NCBI RefSeq assembly: GCF_000026225.1
Contig: NC_011740.1
Span: 1,116,001-1,180,000 of the forward strand
Direction: 5' to 3'
DNA: 64,000 bases
Source: Escherichia fergusonii ATCC 35469
GTDB lineage: Bacteria; Pseudomonadota; Gammaproteobacteria; Enterobacterales; Enterobacteriaceae
Part shown: one piece after another, positions 9,050 through 19,029 of the stretch
Position numbering within the stretch: the first letter of the stretch is position 1
How the letters are laid out: each line of letters begins with the position of its first letter
Made by a program: the position numbers and the translations under genes
Notes under the pieces: model-generated
The model's input: only the letters and a program-made list of their open reading frames with translations
Told to the model about the DNA's origin: nothing
Databases searched by the model: none

Positions 9050-10060
9050 ATGTACTACCCCTTCGTTCGTAAAGCCCTTTTCCAGCTCGATCCAGAGCGC
9101 GCTCATGAGTTTACTTTTCAGCAATTACGCCGCATTACAGGTACTCCGTTTGAAGCACTTGTCCGGCAGAAAGTACCTGTTAAACCTGTCAGTTGCATGG
9201 GGCTGACATTTAAAAATCCGCTTGGTCTTGCCGCTGGTCTGGATAAAGACGGGGAGTGTATTGACGCGTTAGGCGCAATGGGGTTTGGCTCGATTGAGAT
9301 CGGCACTGTAACGCCGCGTCCACAACCTGGAAATGACAAACCGCGTCTTTTCCGCCTGGTTGATGCCGAAGGGCTGATCAATCGAATGGGCTTTAACAAT
9401 CTCGGGGTGGATAATCTTATTGAGAATGTAAAAAAAGCCCATTATGACGGCGTCCTGGGTATTAACATCGGCAAAAATAAAGATACACCGGTGGAGCAGG
9501 GTAAAGATGACTATCTGATTTGTATGGATAAAATTTATCCTTATGCTGGTTATATCGCCATCAATATTTCCTCGCCGAATACACCGGGATTACGCACCCT
9601 GCAATATGGTGAAGCGCTCGATGATTTATTAATCGCGATCAAAAATAAACAAAACGATCTGCAAAAGATCCATCAAAAATATGTGCCGATCGCAGTGAAG
9701 ATCGCGCCGGATCTTTCTGAAGAAGAATTGATCCAGGTTGCCGATAGTTTAGTTCGCCATAATATTGATGGCGTTATTGCGACCAATACCACACTTGATC
9801 GCTCTCTGGTACAGGGAATGAAAAATTGCGATCAAACCGGTGGCTTAAGCGGTCGTCCGCTTCAGTTAAAAAGCACAGAAATTATTCGCCGCTTATCACA
9901 GGAATTAAACGGTCGTTTACCGATCATCGGTGTTGGCGGCATTGACTCGGTTATCGCTGCACGTGAAAAGATTGCTGCGGGTGCAACGCTGGTGCAAATT
10001 TATTCGGGATTTATTTTTAAAGGACCGCCTTTGATTAAAGAAATCGTTAGCAATATCTGA
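9050..10060 (+). CDS. pyrD: Dihydroorotate dehydrogenase (quinone), class 2
   Basis: Oxidises dihydroorotate to orotate in pyrimidine synthesis, passing electrons to membrane quinone. The start at 9050 (MYYPFVRKALFQLDPERAHE) gives 336 aa. It has a good Shine-Dalgarno and the amphipathic N-terminal membrane helix of class 2 enzymes. FMN-binding segments GLAAGLDKDGE and INISSPNTPG, and the catalytic-loop serine of class 2 within ISSPNTPGLR, are recognisable. Monocistronic, followed by a terminator. Confidence 0.98.
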   Translation: MYYPFVRKALFQLDPERAHEFTFQQLRRITGTPFEALVRQKVPVKPVSCMGLTFKNPLGLAAGLDKDGECIDALGAMGFGSIEIGTVTPRPQPGNDKPRLFRLVDAEGLINRMGFNNLGVDNLIENVKKAHYDGVLGINIGKNKDTPVEQGKDDYLICMDKIYPYAGYIAINISSPNTPGLRTLQYGEALDDLLIAIKNKQNDLQKIHQKYVPIAVKIAPDLSEEELIQVADSLVRHNIDGVIATNTTLDRSLVQGMKNCDQTGGLSGRPLQLKSTEIIRRLSQELNGRLPIIGVGGIDSVIAAREKIAAGATLVQIYSGFIFKGPPLIKEIVSNI

Positions 10061-10087
10061 TTAATTTCTCCTTTTTAACGTTATGAG

Positions 10088-10124
10088 ACAACCGGGGCTT
10101 TATTTCCAGCCCTGGTTGTTTTAT
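10088..10124 (+). terminator. Intrinsic terminator of pyrD
   Basis: ACAACCGGGGCT pairs with AGCCCTGGTTGT (10108-10119) and is followed by TTTTA. Confidence 0.75.
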
Positions 10125-10233
10125 ATTCCTTACCTGTTGCTTATTTATACATTTTAGTCTTTTCTTATTTAGGGCAATAAACGAAGCGGCAAAGGACAAT
10201 GTTGCGCAGAATGATTTAGGTGGGAGAATCCGC

Positions 10234-10776
10234 ATGCGAATTAAACCTGACGATAACTGGCGCTGGTATTATGATGAAGAGCACGATCGAATGATGCTCG
10301 ATTTAGCCAATGGTATGTTATTTCGCTCGCGTTTTGCTCGTAAAATGCTCACGCCAGATGCCTTTAATCCCTCCGGTTTTTGTGTTGATGATGCAGCGCT
10401 CTATTTTTCTTTTGAAGAAAAATGCCGTGACCTGCCGTTATCCAAAGAACAGAAAGCTGAGTTAGTGCTTAATGCACTGGTAGCAATTCGTTATCTCAAG
10501 CCGCAAATGCCGAAAAGCTGGCATTTTATATCTCATGGCGAAATGTGGGCACCAATGCCCGGTGATGCCGCTTGTGTCTGGTTGAGCGATACTCACGAGC
10601 AGGTCAATTTGCTGGTCGTTGAATCTGGCGAAAATGCTGCACTGTGCCTGTTGGCGCAACCCTGCGTTGTTATTGCTGGTCGCGCGATGCAGTTGGGGGA
10701 CGCCATCAAAATCATGAATGACAGGCTGAAACCGCAGGTTAATGTTGACAGTTTCAGCCTCGAACAGGCAGTTTAA
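10234..10776 (+). CDS. zapC: Cell division protein ZapC (FtsZ-associated)
   Basis: Cytosolic protein that binds FtsZ and promotes lateral bundling of its filaments at midcell. It has 180 aa, the E. coli length, starting MRIKPDDNWRWYYDEEHDRM. Its 3' end overlaps the convergent ycbX stop by 4 bp. Confidence 0.96.
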   Translation: MRIKPDDNWRWYYDEEHDRMMLDLANGMLFRSRFARKMLTPDAFNPSGFCVDDAALYFSFEEKCRDLPLSKEQKAELVLNALVAIRYLKPQMPKSWHFISHGEMWAPMPGDAACVWLSDTHEQVNLLVVESGENAALCLLAQPCVVIAGRAMQLGDAIKIMNDRLKPQVNVDSFSLEQAV

Positions 10777-11882
10777 CGCGCTAGTTTGAGCGCAGTCTTC
10801 GGCACACAACTACAGCAAAGAATAGTGCCATCATTGCTGATTGCTGATTTTTTGAGCGGTGTGACTTCGCCTTCTAAAAGCTGAACACGGCAGCTTCCAC
10901 AAATGCCCGCGCGGCAAGAATAAGGGATACGAATTCCCCGATTTTCTAATTGCTCCAGCAGAACCTGTTGGTTATTTCCACGAAATGCCTGCCCTTGCCA
11001 GTCAATATCTACATTTGCGTCCGGTTGCTGCGCGGCGTCGACGGTATCGTCCACGGCAGCTGCGCCGTAAACTTTCGCCGGAGCCGTTGCCAGAATTTCC
11101 ACCTCGTCGCCAACGCGAATCACGCCACTATTACGGGCAATTAAATTCTGACCAAAATCGACATCGCCGTTATCCTGGGCTGTTCGGAAAGATTGCAATG
11201 TTTTTAATGGTTCGCCTGCCGGATGTTTTTGCCCTTTTTCTGGGCTGACGGTGGTGAAAATACAGCGGCTACAAGGTTTAACCACATCAAACACCACATC
11301 ACCAATACGAATCACTTTCCAGCTATCTTCTTCCCAGGCCGACGCACCGGAAACCACCAGATTGGGGCGGAATTGCTCCATTTTTACACTGGCCGGACAA
11401 CGTTGTTGGAGATCACGTAACGAGGCTTCGTTAGCAAGAAGGTAAGGATAGCCATCAGCAAATGACAGAGGTACAGTGTTGTGGCGTTTCACGCGCCGGG
11501 TCATTTGTGGCCCCACCCAGCGCAATTGGACTTCGCGGGAGAAAAATCCACTTAACCATTTGTTGATCGCGTCCGGTGCAATTCGCGCAGTAAAATGTGT
11601 ACCCCAAACTTCGGTTGGGGCGTCTTGTGTGGCGAAATCAGCAAGACGAACATATGCGCTACTGCCATCTGGTGCGGTGAGATGCAAGCCATCATGCACA
11701 GGTGAAGGAGTAAACCGTACCATCTGGGGAAACTGGCGAGCGGTAATAAACGTACCGTCAGGTTCCGTGATCATAAAGATGCGATCGAAGGCAAGACCAC
11801 TGACATCTGCCAGAGCATGTGTAAGACCAATGCCGCGCATCGATTTAACAGGATGAATAAAAAGCCGGGTTAATGTCGCCAC
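10773..11882 (-). CDS. ycbX: MOSC-domain 2Fe-2S protein (6-N-hydroxylaminopurine resistance)
   Basis: Molybdenum-cofactor-dependent reductase that detoxifies N-hydroxylated base analogues. It has 369 aa, with an MOSC_N beta-barrel, a MOSC domain, and a C-terminal plant-type 2Fe-2S ferredoxin domain. The ferredoxin cysteines are visible in CRAGICGSC and a later CCSC. It is convergent with zapC and divergent from rlmKL. Confidence 0.95.
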   Translation of the reverse strand: MATLTRLFIHPVKSMRGIGLTHALADVSGLAFDRIFMITEPDGTFITARQFPQMVRFTPSPVHDGLHLTAPDGSSAYVRLADFATQDAPTEVWGTHFTARIAPDAINKWLSGFFSREVQLRWVGPQMTRRVKRHNTVPLSFADGYPYLLANEASLRDLQQRCPASVKMEQFRPNLVVSGASAWEEDSWKVIRIGDVVFDVVKPCSRCIFTTVSPEKGQKHPAGEPLKTLQSFRTAQDNGDVDFGQNLIARNSGVIRVGDEVEILATAPAKVYGAAAVDDTVDAAQQPDANVDIDWQGQAFRGNNQQVLLEQLENRGIRIPYSCRAGICGSCRVQLLEGEVTPLKKSAISNDGTILCCSCVPKTALKLAR

Positions 11883-11979
11883 GGTGCGGTCCTCAAATGA
11901 AAATAAGCCCTCAACTTTATGACATGACGCGCTTATTAGCTATAATGCGCAACAATTTTCTTAGAGTAAAAGTGACGAT

Positions 11980-14088
11980 ATGAATTCTCTGTTTGCCAGT
12001 ACGGCCCGTGGGCTGGAAGAGCTGTTAAAAACTGAACTGGAAAACCTGGGGGCCGTTGAATGCCAGGTGGTTCAGGGTGGGGTCCATTTTAAGGGCGACA
12101 CACGGCTTGTTTACCAGAGCCTGATGTGGAGCCGCCTGGCCTCGCGTATTATGTTGCCGCTGGGCGAGTGTAAGGTTTACAGTGATTTAGACCTCTATCT
12201 CGGCGTTCAGGCGATCAACTGGACAGAGATGTTTAATCCTGGCGCGACCTTCGCTGTCCATTTCAGTGGTTTAAATGACACCATTCGCAACAGTCAGTAC
12301 GGTGCGATGAAAGTGAAAGACGCGATTGTCGATGCTTTCACGCGGAAAAATCTGCCGCGTCCAAATGTTGATCGCGATGCGCCGGATATCCGCGTTAACG
12401 TCTGGCTGCATAAAGAAACTGCCAGTATCGCCCTTGATCTCAGTGGTGATGGTTTACATCTGCGTGGCTATCGCGATCGTGCTGGTATTGCGCCGATCAA
12501 AGAAACCCTGGCAGCCGCGATTGTGATGCGATCCGGCTGGCAGCCAGGAACACCGCTGCTCGATCCGATGTGTGGTTCCGGTACGTTGCTGATTGAAGCG
12601 GCGATGCTGGCGACCGATCGCGCACCAGGCTTGCACCGTGGGCGTTGGGGCTTTAGCGGCTGGGCGCAGCATGATGAAGCTATCTGGCAGGAAGTGAAAG
12701 CGGAAGCGCAAACTCGCGCCCGTAAAGGCCTGGCGGAGTACAGCTCTCATTTTTACGGTTCGGACAGCGACGCACGGGTGATTCAACGTGCGCGCACTAA
12801 CGCCCGTCTTGCGGGGATTGGTGAACTGATCACCTTTGAGGTGAAAGATGTCGCGCAACTGACCAATCCGCTGCCGAAAGGGCCGTACGGTACAGTGTTG
12901 AGCAATCCGCCATACGGTGAACGTCTGGACAGCGAACCGGCGCTGATTGCACTGCATAGCCTGCTGGGCCGAATCATGAAAAACCAGTTCGGTGGCTGGA
13001 ATCTCTCTTTGTTTAGTGCCTCGCCGGATCTGCTCAGCTGCCTGCAGCTGCGTGCAGACAAACAGTACAAGGCGAAAAACGGCCCGCTGGACTGCGTACA
13101 GAAAAATTATCACGTTGCCGAAAGCACACCAGACAGCAAACCGGCAATGGTAGCGGAAGACTACGCCAACCGCCTGCGTAAGAACCTCAAAAAATTCGAG
13201 AAGTGGGCTCGCCAGGAAGGGATTGAATGTTACCGCCTGTATGACGCCGATCTGCCGGAATATAACGTTGCCGTTGATCGTTATGCCGGCTGGGTGGTAG
13301 TGCAGGAGTATGCGCCGCCAAAAACGATTGATGCGCACAAAGCGCGTCAGCGTCTGTTCGATATTATCGCTGCAACCATTTCTGTACTGGGGATTGCGCC
13401 AAACAAACTGGTGCTGAAAACCCGTGAACGCCAGAAGGGCAAAAATCAGTACCAGAAACTGGGCGAGAAGGGCGAGTTTCTTGAAGTTACCGAATATAAC
13501 GCTCACTTGTGGGTGAACCTGACGGATTACCTCGATACCGGTCTGTTCCTCGATCACCGTATCGCCCGTCGTATGCTCGGTCAGATGAGCAAAGGCAAAG
13601 ATTTCCTCAACCTGTTCTCCTATACCGGTAGCGCCACCGTGCATGCGGGATTAGGCGGTGCACGCAGCACCACCACCGTGGATATGTCGCGTACTTATCT
13701 GGAGTGGGCAGAACGCAACCTGCGTCTGAATGGCTTAACTGGCCGAGCGCATCGCCTGATTCAGGCCGATTGCCTGGCATGGCTGCGTGAGGCAAATGAA
13801 CAGTTCGATCTGATCTTTATTGATCCGCCAACCTTCTCTAACTCAAAACGAATGGAAGATGCGTTTGATGTTCAGCGCGATCATCTGGCGCTGATGAAAG
13901 ATTTGAAACGTCTGCTGCGTGCTGGTGGGACGATCATGTTCTCGAACAACAAACGTGGCTTCCGTATGGATCTTGACGGACTGGCAAAACTGGGGCTGAA
14001 AGCACAAGAAATTACGCAAAAAACGCTCTCCCAGGATTTTGCCCGTAACCGCCAGATCCACAACTGCTGGCTGATTACCGCAGCCTGA
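11980..14088 (+). CDS. rlmKL: Bifunctional 23S rRNA methyltransferase (m2G2445 / m7G2069)
   Basis: Fusion enzyme of 702 aa. The N-terminal RlmL half (THUMP domain plus a Rossmann methyltransferase with LDPMCGSGT and the catalytic NPPYGERL) makes m2G2445. The C-terminal RlmK half (LFSYTGSATVHAG, DPPTFSNSK) makes m7G2069 of 23S rRNA. The next gene, uup, starts 11 bp after its stop, so the two are probably cotranscribed. Confidence 0.98.
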   Translation: MNSLFASTARGLEELLKTELENLGAVECQVVQGGVHFKGDTRLVYQSLMWSRLASRIMLPLGECKVYSDLDLYLGVQAINWTEMFNPGATFAVHFSGLNDTIRNSQYGAMKVKDAIVDAFTRKNLPRPNVDRDAPDIRVNVWLHKETASIALDLSGDGLHLRGYRDRAGIAPIKETLAAAIVMRSGWQPGTPLLDPMCGSGTLLIEAAMLATDRAPGLHRGRWGFSGWAQHDEAIWQEVKAEAQTRARKGLAEYSSHFYGSDSDARVIQRARTNARLAGIGELITFEVKDVAQLTNPLPKGPYGTVLSNPPYGERLDSEPALIALHSLLGRIMKNQFGGWNLSLFSASPDLLSCLQLRADKQYKAKNGPLDCVQKNYHVAESTPDSKPAMVAEDYANRLRKNLKKFEKWARQEGIECYRLYDADLPEYNVAVDRYAGWVVVQEYAPPKTIDAHKARQRLFDIIAATISVLGIAPNKLVLKTRERQKGKNQYQKLGEKGEFLEVTEYNAHLWVNLTDYLDTGLFLDHRIARRMLGQMSKGKDFLNLFSYTGSATVHAGLGGARSTTTVDMSRTYLEWAERNLRLNGLTGRAHRLIQADCLAWLREANEQFDLIFIDPPTFSNSKRMEDAFDVQRDHLALMKDLKRLLRAGGTIMFSNNKRGFRMDLDGLAKLGLKAQEITQKTLSQDFARNRQIHNCWLITAA

Positions 14089-14099
14089 AAGGAATAGTA

Positions 14100-16007
14100 A
14101 TGTCATTAATCAGTATGCATGGCGCATGGCTGTCGTTCAGCGACGCGCCGCTTCTCGATAACGCAGAACTGCATATCGAAGATAACGAACGTGTTTGTCT
14201 GGTGGGGCGTAACGGCGCAGGCAAATCGACGTTAATGAAAATCCTCAACCGTGAACAGGGGCTGGATGACGGTCGCATTATTTACGAGCAAGATTTGATT
14301 GTAGCTCGTCTGCAACAGGATCCGCCGCGTAACGTTGAGGGTAGCGTTTATGATTTCGTTGCCGAAGGCATTGAAGAACAAGCGGAATACCTGAAACGCT
14401 ATCACGATATTTCGCGCCTGGTGATGAACGACCCAAGCGAGAAAAATCTCAACGAACTGGCGAAGGTTCAGGAACAGCTGGATCACCACAACCTGTGGCA
14501 GTTGGAAAACCGCATTAACGAAGTGCTGGCACAGCTGGGGTTAGATCCTAACGTTGCGCTGTCGTCGCTTTCCGGCGGCTGGTTGCGTAAAGCGGCATTA
14601 GGACGCGCGCTGGTGAGCAATCCGCGCGTGTTGTTGCTCGACGAACCGACTAACCACCTTGATATCGAAACCATCGACTGGCTGGAAGGATTCCTCAAAA
14701 CCTTCAATGGGACGATTATTTTCATCTCCCACGACCGTTCGTTTATCCGCAATATGGCGACGCGCATTGTTGATCTCGATCGCGGCAAGCTGGTGACCTA
14801 TCCAGGGAATTACGACCAGTATCTGCTTGAAAAGGAAGAAGCCCTGCGTGTGGAAGAACTACAAAATGCCGAGTTCGATCGCAAACTGGCGCAGGAAGAG
14901 GTGTGGATCCGCCAGGGGATCAAAGCGCGCCGTACCCGTAATGAAGGCCGCGTACGCGCCCTGAAAGCAATGCGCCGTGAACGTAGCCAGCGCCGTGAGG
15001 TCATGGGGACGGCGAAGATGCAGGTGGAAGAGGCCAGCCGCTCCGGTAAGATCGTTTTCGAAATGGAAGACGTTTGCTACCAGGTTGACGGTAAGCAATT
15101 GGTGAAAGATTTTTCTGCCCAGGTTCAACGTGGCGACAAAATTGCCTTGATTGGTCCGAACGGCTGCGGCAAAACCACGCTGCTGAAACTGATGCTAGGT
15201 CAACTTCAACCAGATAGCGGACGTATTCACGTCGGTACCAAACTGGAAGTGGCTTATTTCGATCAGCACCGCGCGGAACTGGATCCCGATAAAACGGTGA
15301 TGGATAACCTGGCCGAAGGCAAACAAGAGGTGATGGTAAATGGCAAACCACGCCATGTACTGGGTTATTTGCAGGACTTCCTGTTCCATCCGAAACGGGC
15401 GATGACGCCGGTACGTGCGCTATCTGGCGGTGAGCGTAACCGCTTGTTGTTGGCGCGTTTGTTCCTCAAACCAAGCAACTTATTGATTCTGGACGAACCG
15501 ACCAACGATCTTGATGTCGAAACGCTGGAACTTCTGGAAGAACTGATTGACAGCTACCAGGGGACGGTATTGTTGGTGAGCCACGATCGTCAGTTTGTCG
15601 ATAATACCGTAACAGAATGCTGGATCTTCGAAGGCAACGGTAAAATTGGTCGTTATGTTGGTGGCTATCATGACGCCCGTGGTCAGCAAGAGCAGTATGT
15701 GGCGCTTAAACAGCCTGCGGTGAAAAAAACCGAAGAAGCCGCCGCGCCAAAAGCAGAAACTGTAAAACGCAGCAGTAGCAAACTAAGCTATAAATTGCAG
15801 CGCGAACTGGAGCAGCTACCGCAATTGCTCGAAGATCTGGAGGCGAAGCTGGAAGCCCTACAGACGCAGGTGGCGGATGCTTCCTTCTTCAGTCAGCCGC
15901 ATGAGCAGACGCAAAAAGTGCTCGCTGATATGGCTGCTGCGGAGCAGGAGCTGGAGCAAGCCTTTGAACGCTGGGAGTATCTTGAAGCGTTAAAAAATGG
16001 TGGCTGA
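14100..16007 (+). CDS. uup: ABC-F ATPase Uup
   Basis: Soluble ABC-F protein with two ATPase domains and no membrane segments. It acts on ribosomes or branched DNA, and its loss raises precise excision of transposons. It has 635 aa. Walker A motifs are GRNGAGKST and GPNGCGKTT; signatures LSGGWLRKA and LSGGERNR; Walker B motifs LLLDEPTNHLD and LILDEPTNDLD. The C-terminal charged region (KLSYKLQRELEQLPQLLEDL) is the DNA-binding coiled coil. Confidence 0.97.
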   Translation: MSLISMHGAWLSFSDAPLLDNAELHIEDNERVCLVGRNGAGKSTLMKILNREQGLDDGRIIYEQDLIVARLQQDPPRNVEGSVYDFVAEGIEEQAEYLKRYHDISRLVMNDPSEKNLNELAKVQEQLDHHNLWQLENRINEVLAQLGLDPNVALSSLSGGWLRKAALGRALVSNPRVLLLDEPTNHLDIETIDWLEGFLKTFNGTIIFISHDRSFIRNMATRIVDLDRGKLVTYPGNYDQYLLEKEEALRVEELQNAEFDRKLAQEEVWIRQGIKARRTRNEGRVRALKAMRRERSQRREVMGTAKMQVEEASRSGKIVFEMEDVCYQVDGKQLVKDFSAQVQRGDKIALIGPNGCGKTTLLKLMLGQLQPDSGRIHVGTKLEVAYFDQHRAELDPDKTVMDNLAEGKQEVMVNGKPRHVLGYLQDFLFHPKRAMTPVRALSGGERNRLLLARLFLKPSNLLILDEPTNDLDVETLELLEELIDSYQGTVLLVSHDRQFVDNTVTECWIFEGNGKIGRYVGGYHDARGQQEQYVALKQPAVKKTEEAAAPKAETVKRSSSKLSYKLQRELEQLPQLLEDLEAKLEALQTQVADASFFSQPHEQTQKVLADMAAAEQELEQAFERWEYLEALKNGG

Positions 16008-16136
16008 TCGCAAAATAGTCGATTTAAACAGAGGCTGCTGACAACGGTAAAATTGCCAGATGCGTAACGTTTATCTGGCACGAAAACCAGCGCTTTGTTA
16101 GCAATCTGTAAAATAGCGCATCATTAAGGAGTACCA

Positions 16137-17384
16137 ATGTGCGAACATCATCATGCCGCGAAGCACATCCTGTGCTCGCAGTGTGACATGCTGGTGGCGT
16201 TACCGCGCCTTGAGCATGGTCAGAAAGCGGCATGTCCCCGGTGTGGCACAACGTTAACCGTGGCGTGGGATGCCCCTCGGCAGCGTCCCACCGCCTATGC
16301 GTTGGCTGCACTGTTCATGCTGTTGCTGTCCAACTTGTTTCCTTTTGTGAAAATGAACGTTGCAGGAGTCACCAGTGAAATTACATTACTGGAAATTCCC
16401 GGCGTGCTTTTTTCTGAGGACTACGCCAGCCTCGGCACCTTTTTCCTGTTGTTTGTGCAACTGGTTCCCGCGTTTTGCCTGATAACTATTCTGCTACTGG
16501 TTAATCGCGCGGAATTACCGGTCCGTTTAAAAGAGCAACTGGCACGGGTGCTTTTTCAACTCAAAACCTGGGGAATGGCGGAGATTTTCCTCGCCGGTGT
16601 GCTGGTGAGTTTCGTTAAACTGATGGCCTACGGCAGCATTGGTGTAGGCAGCAGCTTTCTCCCATGGTGTTTATTTTGTGTCCTGCAACTGCGCGCCTTT
16701 CAGTGCGTTGATCGTCGCTGGTTATGGGACGATATTGCCCCAATGCCAGAATTGCGCCAGCCGCTAAAACCGGGCGTCACGGGGATACGTCAGGGGCTGC
16801 GTTCGTGCTCCTGTTGCACGGCAATTCTTCCAGCTGGTGATCCAGTGTGCCCACGCTGTGGCACGAAAGGATACGTTCGACGTAGAAACAGCCTGCAATG
16901 GACACTCGCACTGCTTGTTACGTCCATCATGTTGTATCTTCCGGCGAATATTTTGCCCATCATGGTGACGGATTTATTAGGCTCGAAAATGCCGTCGACG
17001 ATTCTTGCTGGTGTCATCTTATTATGGAGTGAAGGCTCTTATCCCGTTGCTGCGGTTATCTTCCTGGCCAGTATTATGGTGCCAACGTTAAAGATGATTG
17101 CGATTGGCTGGCTGTGCTGGGATGCCAAAGGGCATGGCAAGCGCGACAGTGAAAGAATGCATTTGATTTACGAAGTTGTAGAGTTTGTAGGCCGCTGGTC
17201 AATGATTGACGTTTTCGTCATCGCGGTGCTCTCGGCGCTGGTGCGTATGGGAGGTTTAATGAGTATTTATCCGGCAATGGGTGCATTAATGTTTGCTTTA
17301 GTCGTCATAATGACAATGTTTTCTGCGATGACGTTTGATCCGCGTTTGTCGTGGGATCGCCAACCAGAGCATAAGGAGTCCTGA
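16137..17384 (+). CDS. pqiA: PqiA inner-membrane protein of an MCE lipid transport system
   Basis: Integral membrane partner of PqiB and PqiC in a trans-envelope lipid pathway induced by paraquat (SoxRS). It has 415 aa, about two fewer than I recall for E. coli. Two tandem units each begin with zinc-ribbon cysteine pairs (CSQCD...CPRCG and CSCC...CPRCG), followed by four transmembrane helices. The stop is 2 bp before the pqiB start, indicating an operon. Confidence 0.96.
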   Translation: MCEHHHAAKHILCSQCDMLVALPRLEHGQKAACPRCGTTLTVAWDAPRQRPTAYALAALFMLLLSNLFPFVKMNVAGVTSEITLLEIPGVLFSEDYASLGTFFLLFVQLVPAFCLITILLLVNRAELPVRLKEQLARVLFQLKTWGMAEIFLAGVLVSFVKLMAYGSIGVGSSFLPWCLFCVLQLRAFQCVDRRWLWDDIAPMPELRQPLKPGVTGIRQGLRSCSCCTAILPAGDPVCPRCGTKGYVRRRNSLQWTLALLVTSIMLYLPANILPIMVTDLLGSKMPSTILAGVILLWSEGSYPVAAVIFLASIMVPTLKMIAIGWLCWDAKGHGKRDSERMHLIYEVVEFVGRWSMIDVFVIAVLSALVRMGGLMSIYPAMGALMFALVVIMTMFSAMTFDPRLSWDRQPEHKES

Positions 17385-17388
17385 CAGT

Positions 17389-19029
17389 ATGGAATCTAAA
17401 AGTGGGGAAGCCAAAATCCAGAAAGTGAGAAACTGGTCTCCCGTGTGGATATTTCCTATCGTTACGGCACTCATCGGGGCCTGGGTTCTTTTTTATCATT
17501 ACAGTCATCAGGGGCCGGAAGTGACCCTGATTACCGCTAATGCGGAAGGGATCGAAGGTGGTAAGACGACAATCAAAAGCCGTAGCGTTGACGTCGGGGT
17601 GGTTGAAAGCGCCACTCTGGCTGATGATTTAACGCACGTTGAAATCAAGGCGCGTTTGAACTCCGGTATGGAGAAACTACTGCATAAAGATACGGTTTTT
17701 TGGGTGGTAAAACCACAGGTTGGTCGTGAAGGGATCAGTGGTCTCGGCACGTTGCTCTCCGGGGTTTATATTGAACTTCAACCAGGGGCAAAAGGCAGCA
17801 AGCAGACGAAGTATGATTTGCTTGATTCGCCACCCCTTGCGCCGCCAGATGCGAAAGGGATCCGTATTATTCTCGACAGTAAAAAAGCCGGGCAACTTTC
17901 TCCTGGGGATCCGGTGTTATTTCGTGGCTTTCGGGTTGGCTCGGTGGAAACCAGCACATTTGATACCCAAAAACGCAATATCAGTTATCAACTCTTTGTT
18001 AACGCACCTTACGACCGACTGGTAACCAGTAATGTCCGTTTCTGGAAAGACAGTGGTATTGCAGTGGATCTCACCTCGGCAGGTATGCGGGTGGAGATGG
18101 GATCGTTAACCACACTTCTTAGTGGTGGTGTCAGTTTTGATGTGCCTGAAGGGCTGGATTTAGGTCAACCAGTCGCACCGAAATCGGCGTTTGTGTTGTA
18201 TGACGATCAACGCAGCATTCAGGACTCTCTGTATACCGATCATATTGATTATCTGATGTTCTTTAAAGATTCTGTCCGTGGTTTGCAACCCGGTGCGCCA
18301 GTGGAATTCCGTGGAATTCGTCTCGGTACGGTAAGTAAAGTGCCGTTCTTCGCACCGAATATGCGTCAGACCTTTAACGATGATTACCGTATTCCGGTAC
18401 TGATTCGCATTGAACCGGAGCGGTTGAAAATGCAGTTGGGCGAAAATACGGATGTAGTCAAACATATGGCGGAGCTGTTGCAACGTGGTTTACGTGGTTC
18501 CCTAAAAACCGGCAATCTTGTCACCGGCGCGTTGTATGTGGATCTGGACTTCTATCCAAACACACCTGCAATCACAGGGGTACGTGAGTTTAATGGCTAT
18601 CAGATTATCCCGACCGTTAGTGGTGGTCTGGCGCAAATCCAGCAACGCCTGATGGAAGCACTGGATAAGATCAATAAACTACCGTTGGATCCGATGATTG
18701 CTCAGGCGACAAATACGCTGAGCGAAAGTCAGCGCACCATGAAGAGCCTGCAAACAACAATGGATAGCATGAATAAGATAATCGCCAGCCAGTCGATGCA
18801 GCAACTTCCGGCAGACATGCAAAATACCCTGCGTGAGTTGAATCGCAGTATGCAGGGCTTCCAGCCTGGCTCCGCAGCCTACAACAAGATGGTGGCGGAT
18901 ATGCAGCGGCTTGATCAGGTATTGCGTGAATTGCAGCCAGTACTGAAAACGCTCAACGAGAAGAGTAACGCGCTGGTATTTGAAGCGAAGGACAAAAAAG
19001 ATCCAGAGCCGAAGAGGGCGAAACAATGA
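17389..19029 (+). CDS. pqiB: PqiB, MCE-domain envelope-spanning lipid tunnel
   Basis: Anchored by one N-terminal helix (WIFPIVTALIGAWVLFYHY), it projects through the periplasm as a stacked hexameric MCE tube. The start at 17389 (MESKSGEAKIQ) gives 546 aa, the E. coli length; the longer open frame upstream overlaps pqiA. Three MCE repeats are visible, each containing a GxPVxFRG/IxxGTV-like motif (for example GDPVLFRGFRVGSV and GAPVEFRGIRLGTV). A long amphipathic C-terminal helix forms the needle. Confidence 0.97.
   Translation: MESKSGEAKIQKVRNWSPVWIFPIVTALIGAWVLFYHYSHQGPEVTLITANAEGIEGGKTTIKSRSVDVGVVESATLADDLTHVEIKARLNSGMEKLLHKDTVFWVVKPQVGREGISGLGTLLSGVYIELQPGAKGSKQTKYDLLDSPPLAPPDAKGIRIILDSKKAGQLSPGDPVLFRGFRVGSVETSTFDTQKRNISYQLFVNAPYDRLVTSNVRFWKDSGIAVDLTSAGMRVEMGSLTTLLSGGVSFDVPEGLDLGQPVAPKSAFVLYDDQRSIQDSLYTDHIDYLMFFKDSVRGLQPGAPVEFRGIRLGTVSKVPFFAPNMRQTFNDDYRIPVLIRIEPERLKMQLGENTDVVKHMAELLQRGLRGSLKTGNLVTGALYVDLDFYPNTPAITGVREFNGYQIIPTVSGGLAQIQQRLMEALDKINKLPLDPMIAQATNTLSESQRTMKSLQTTMDSMNKIIASQSMQQLPADMQNTLRELNRSMQGFQPGSAAYNKMVADMQRLDQVLRELQPVLKTLNEKSNALVFEAKDKKDPEPKRAKQ

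Noticed and set aside
12454..13644. 396-codon open frame antisense to rlmKL
   Set aside because: It lies entirely within a well-conserved gene on the other strand, has no domain that I recognise, and has no ribosome site. It is a shadow of codon bias.
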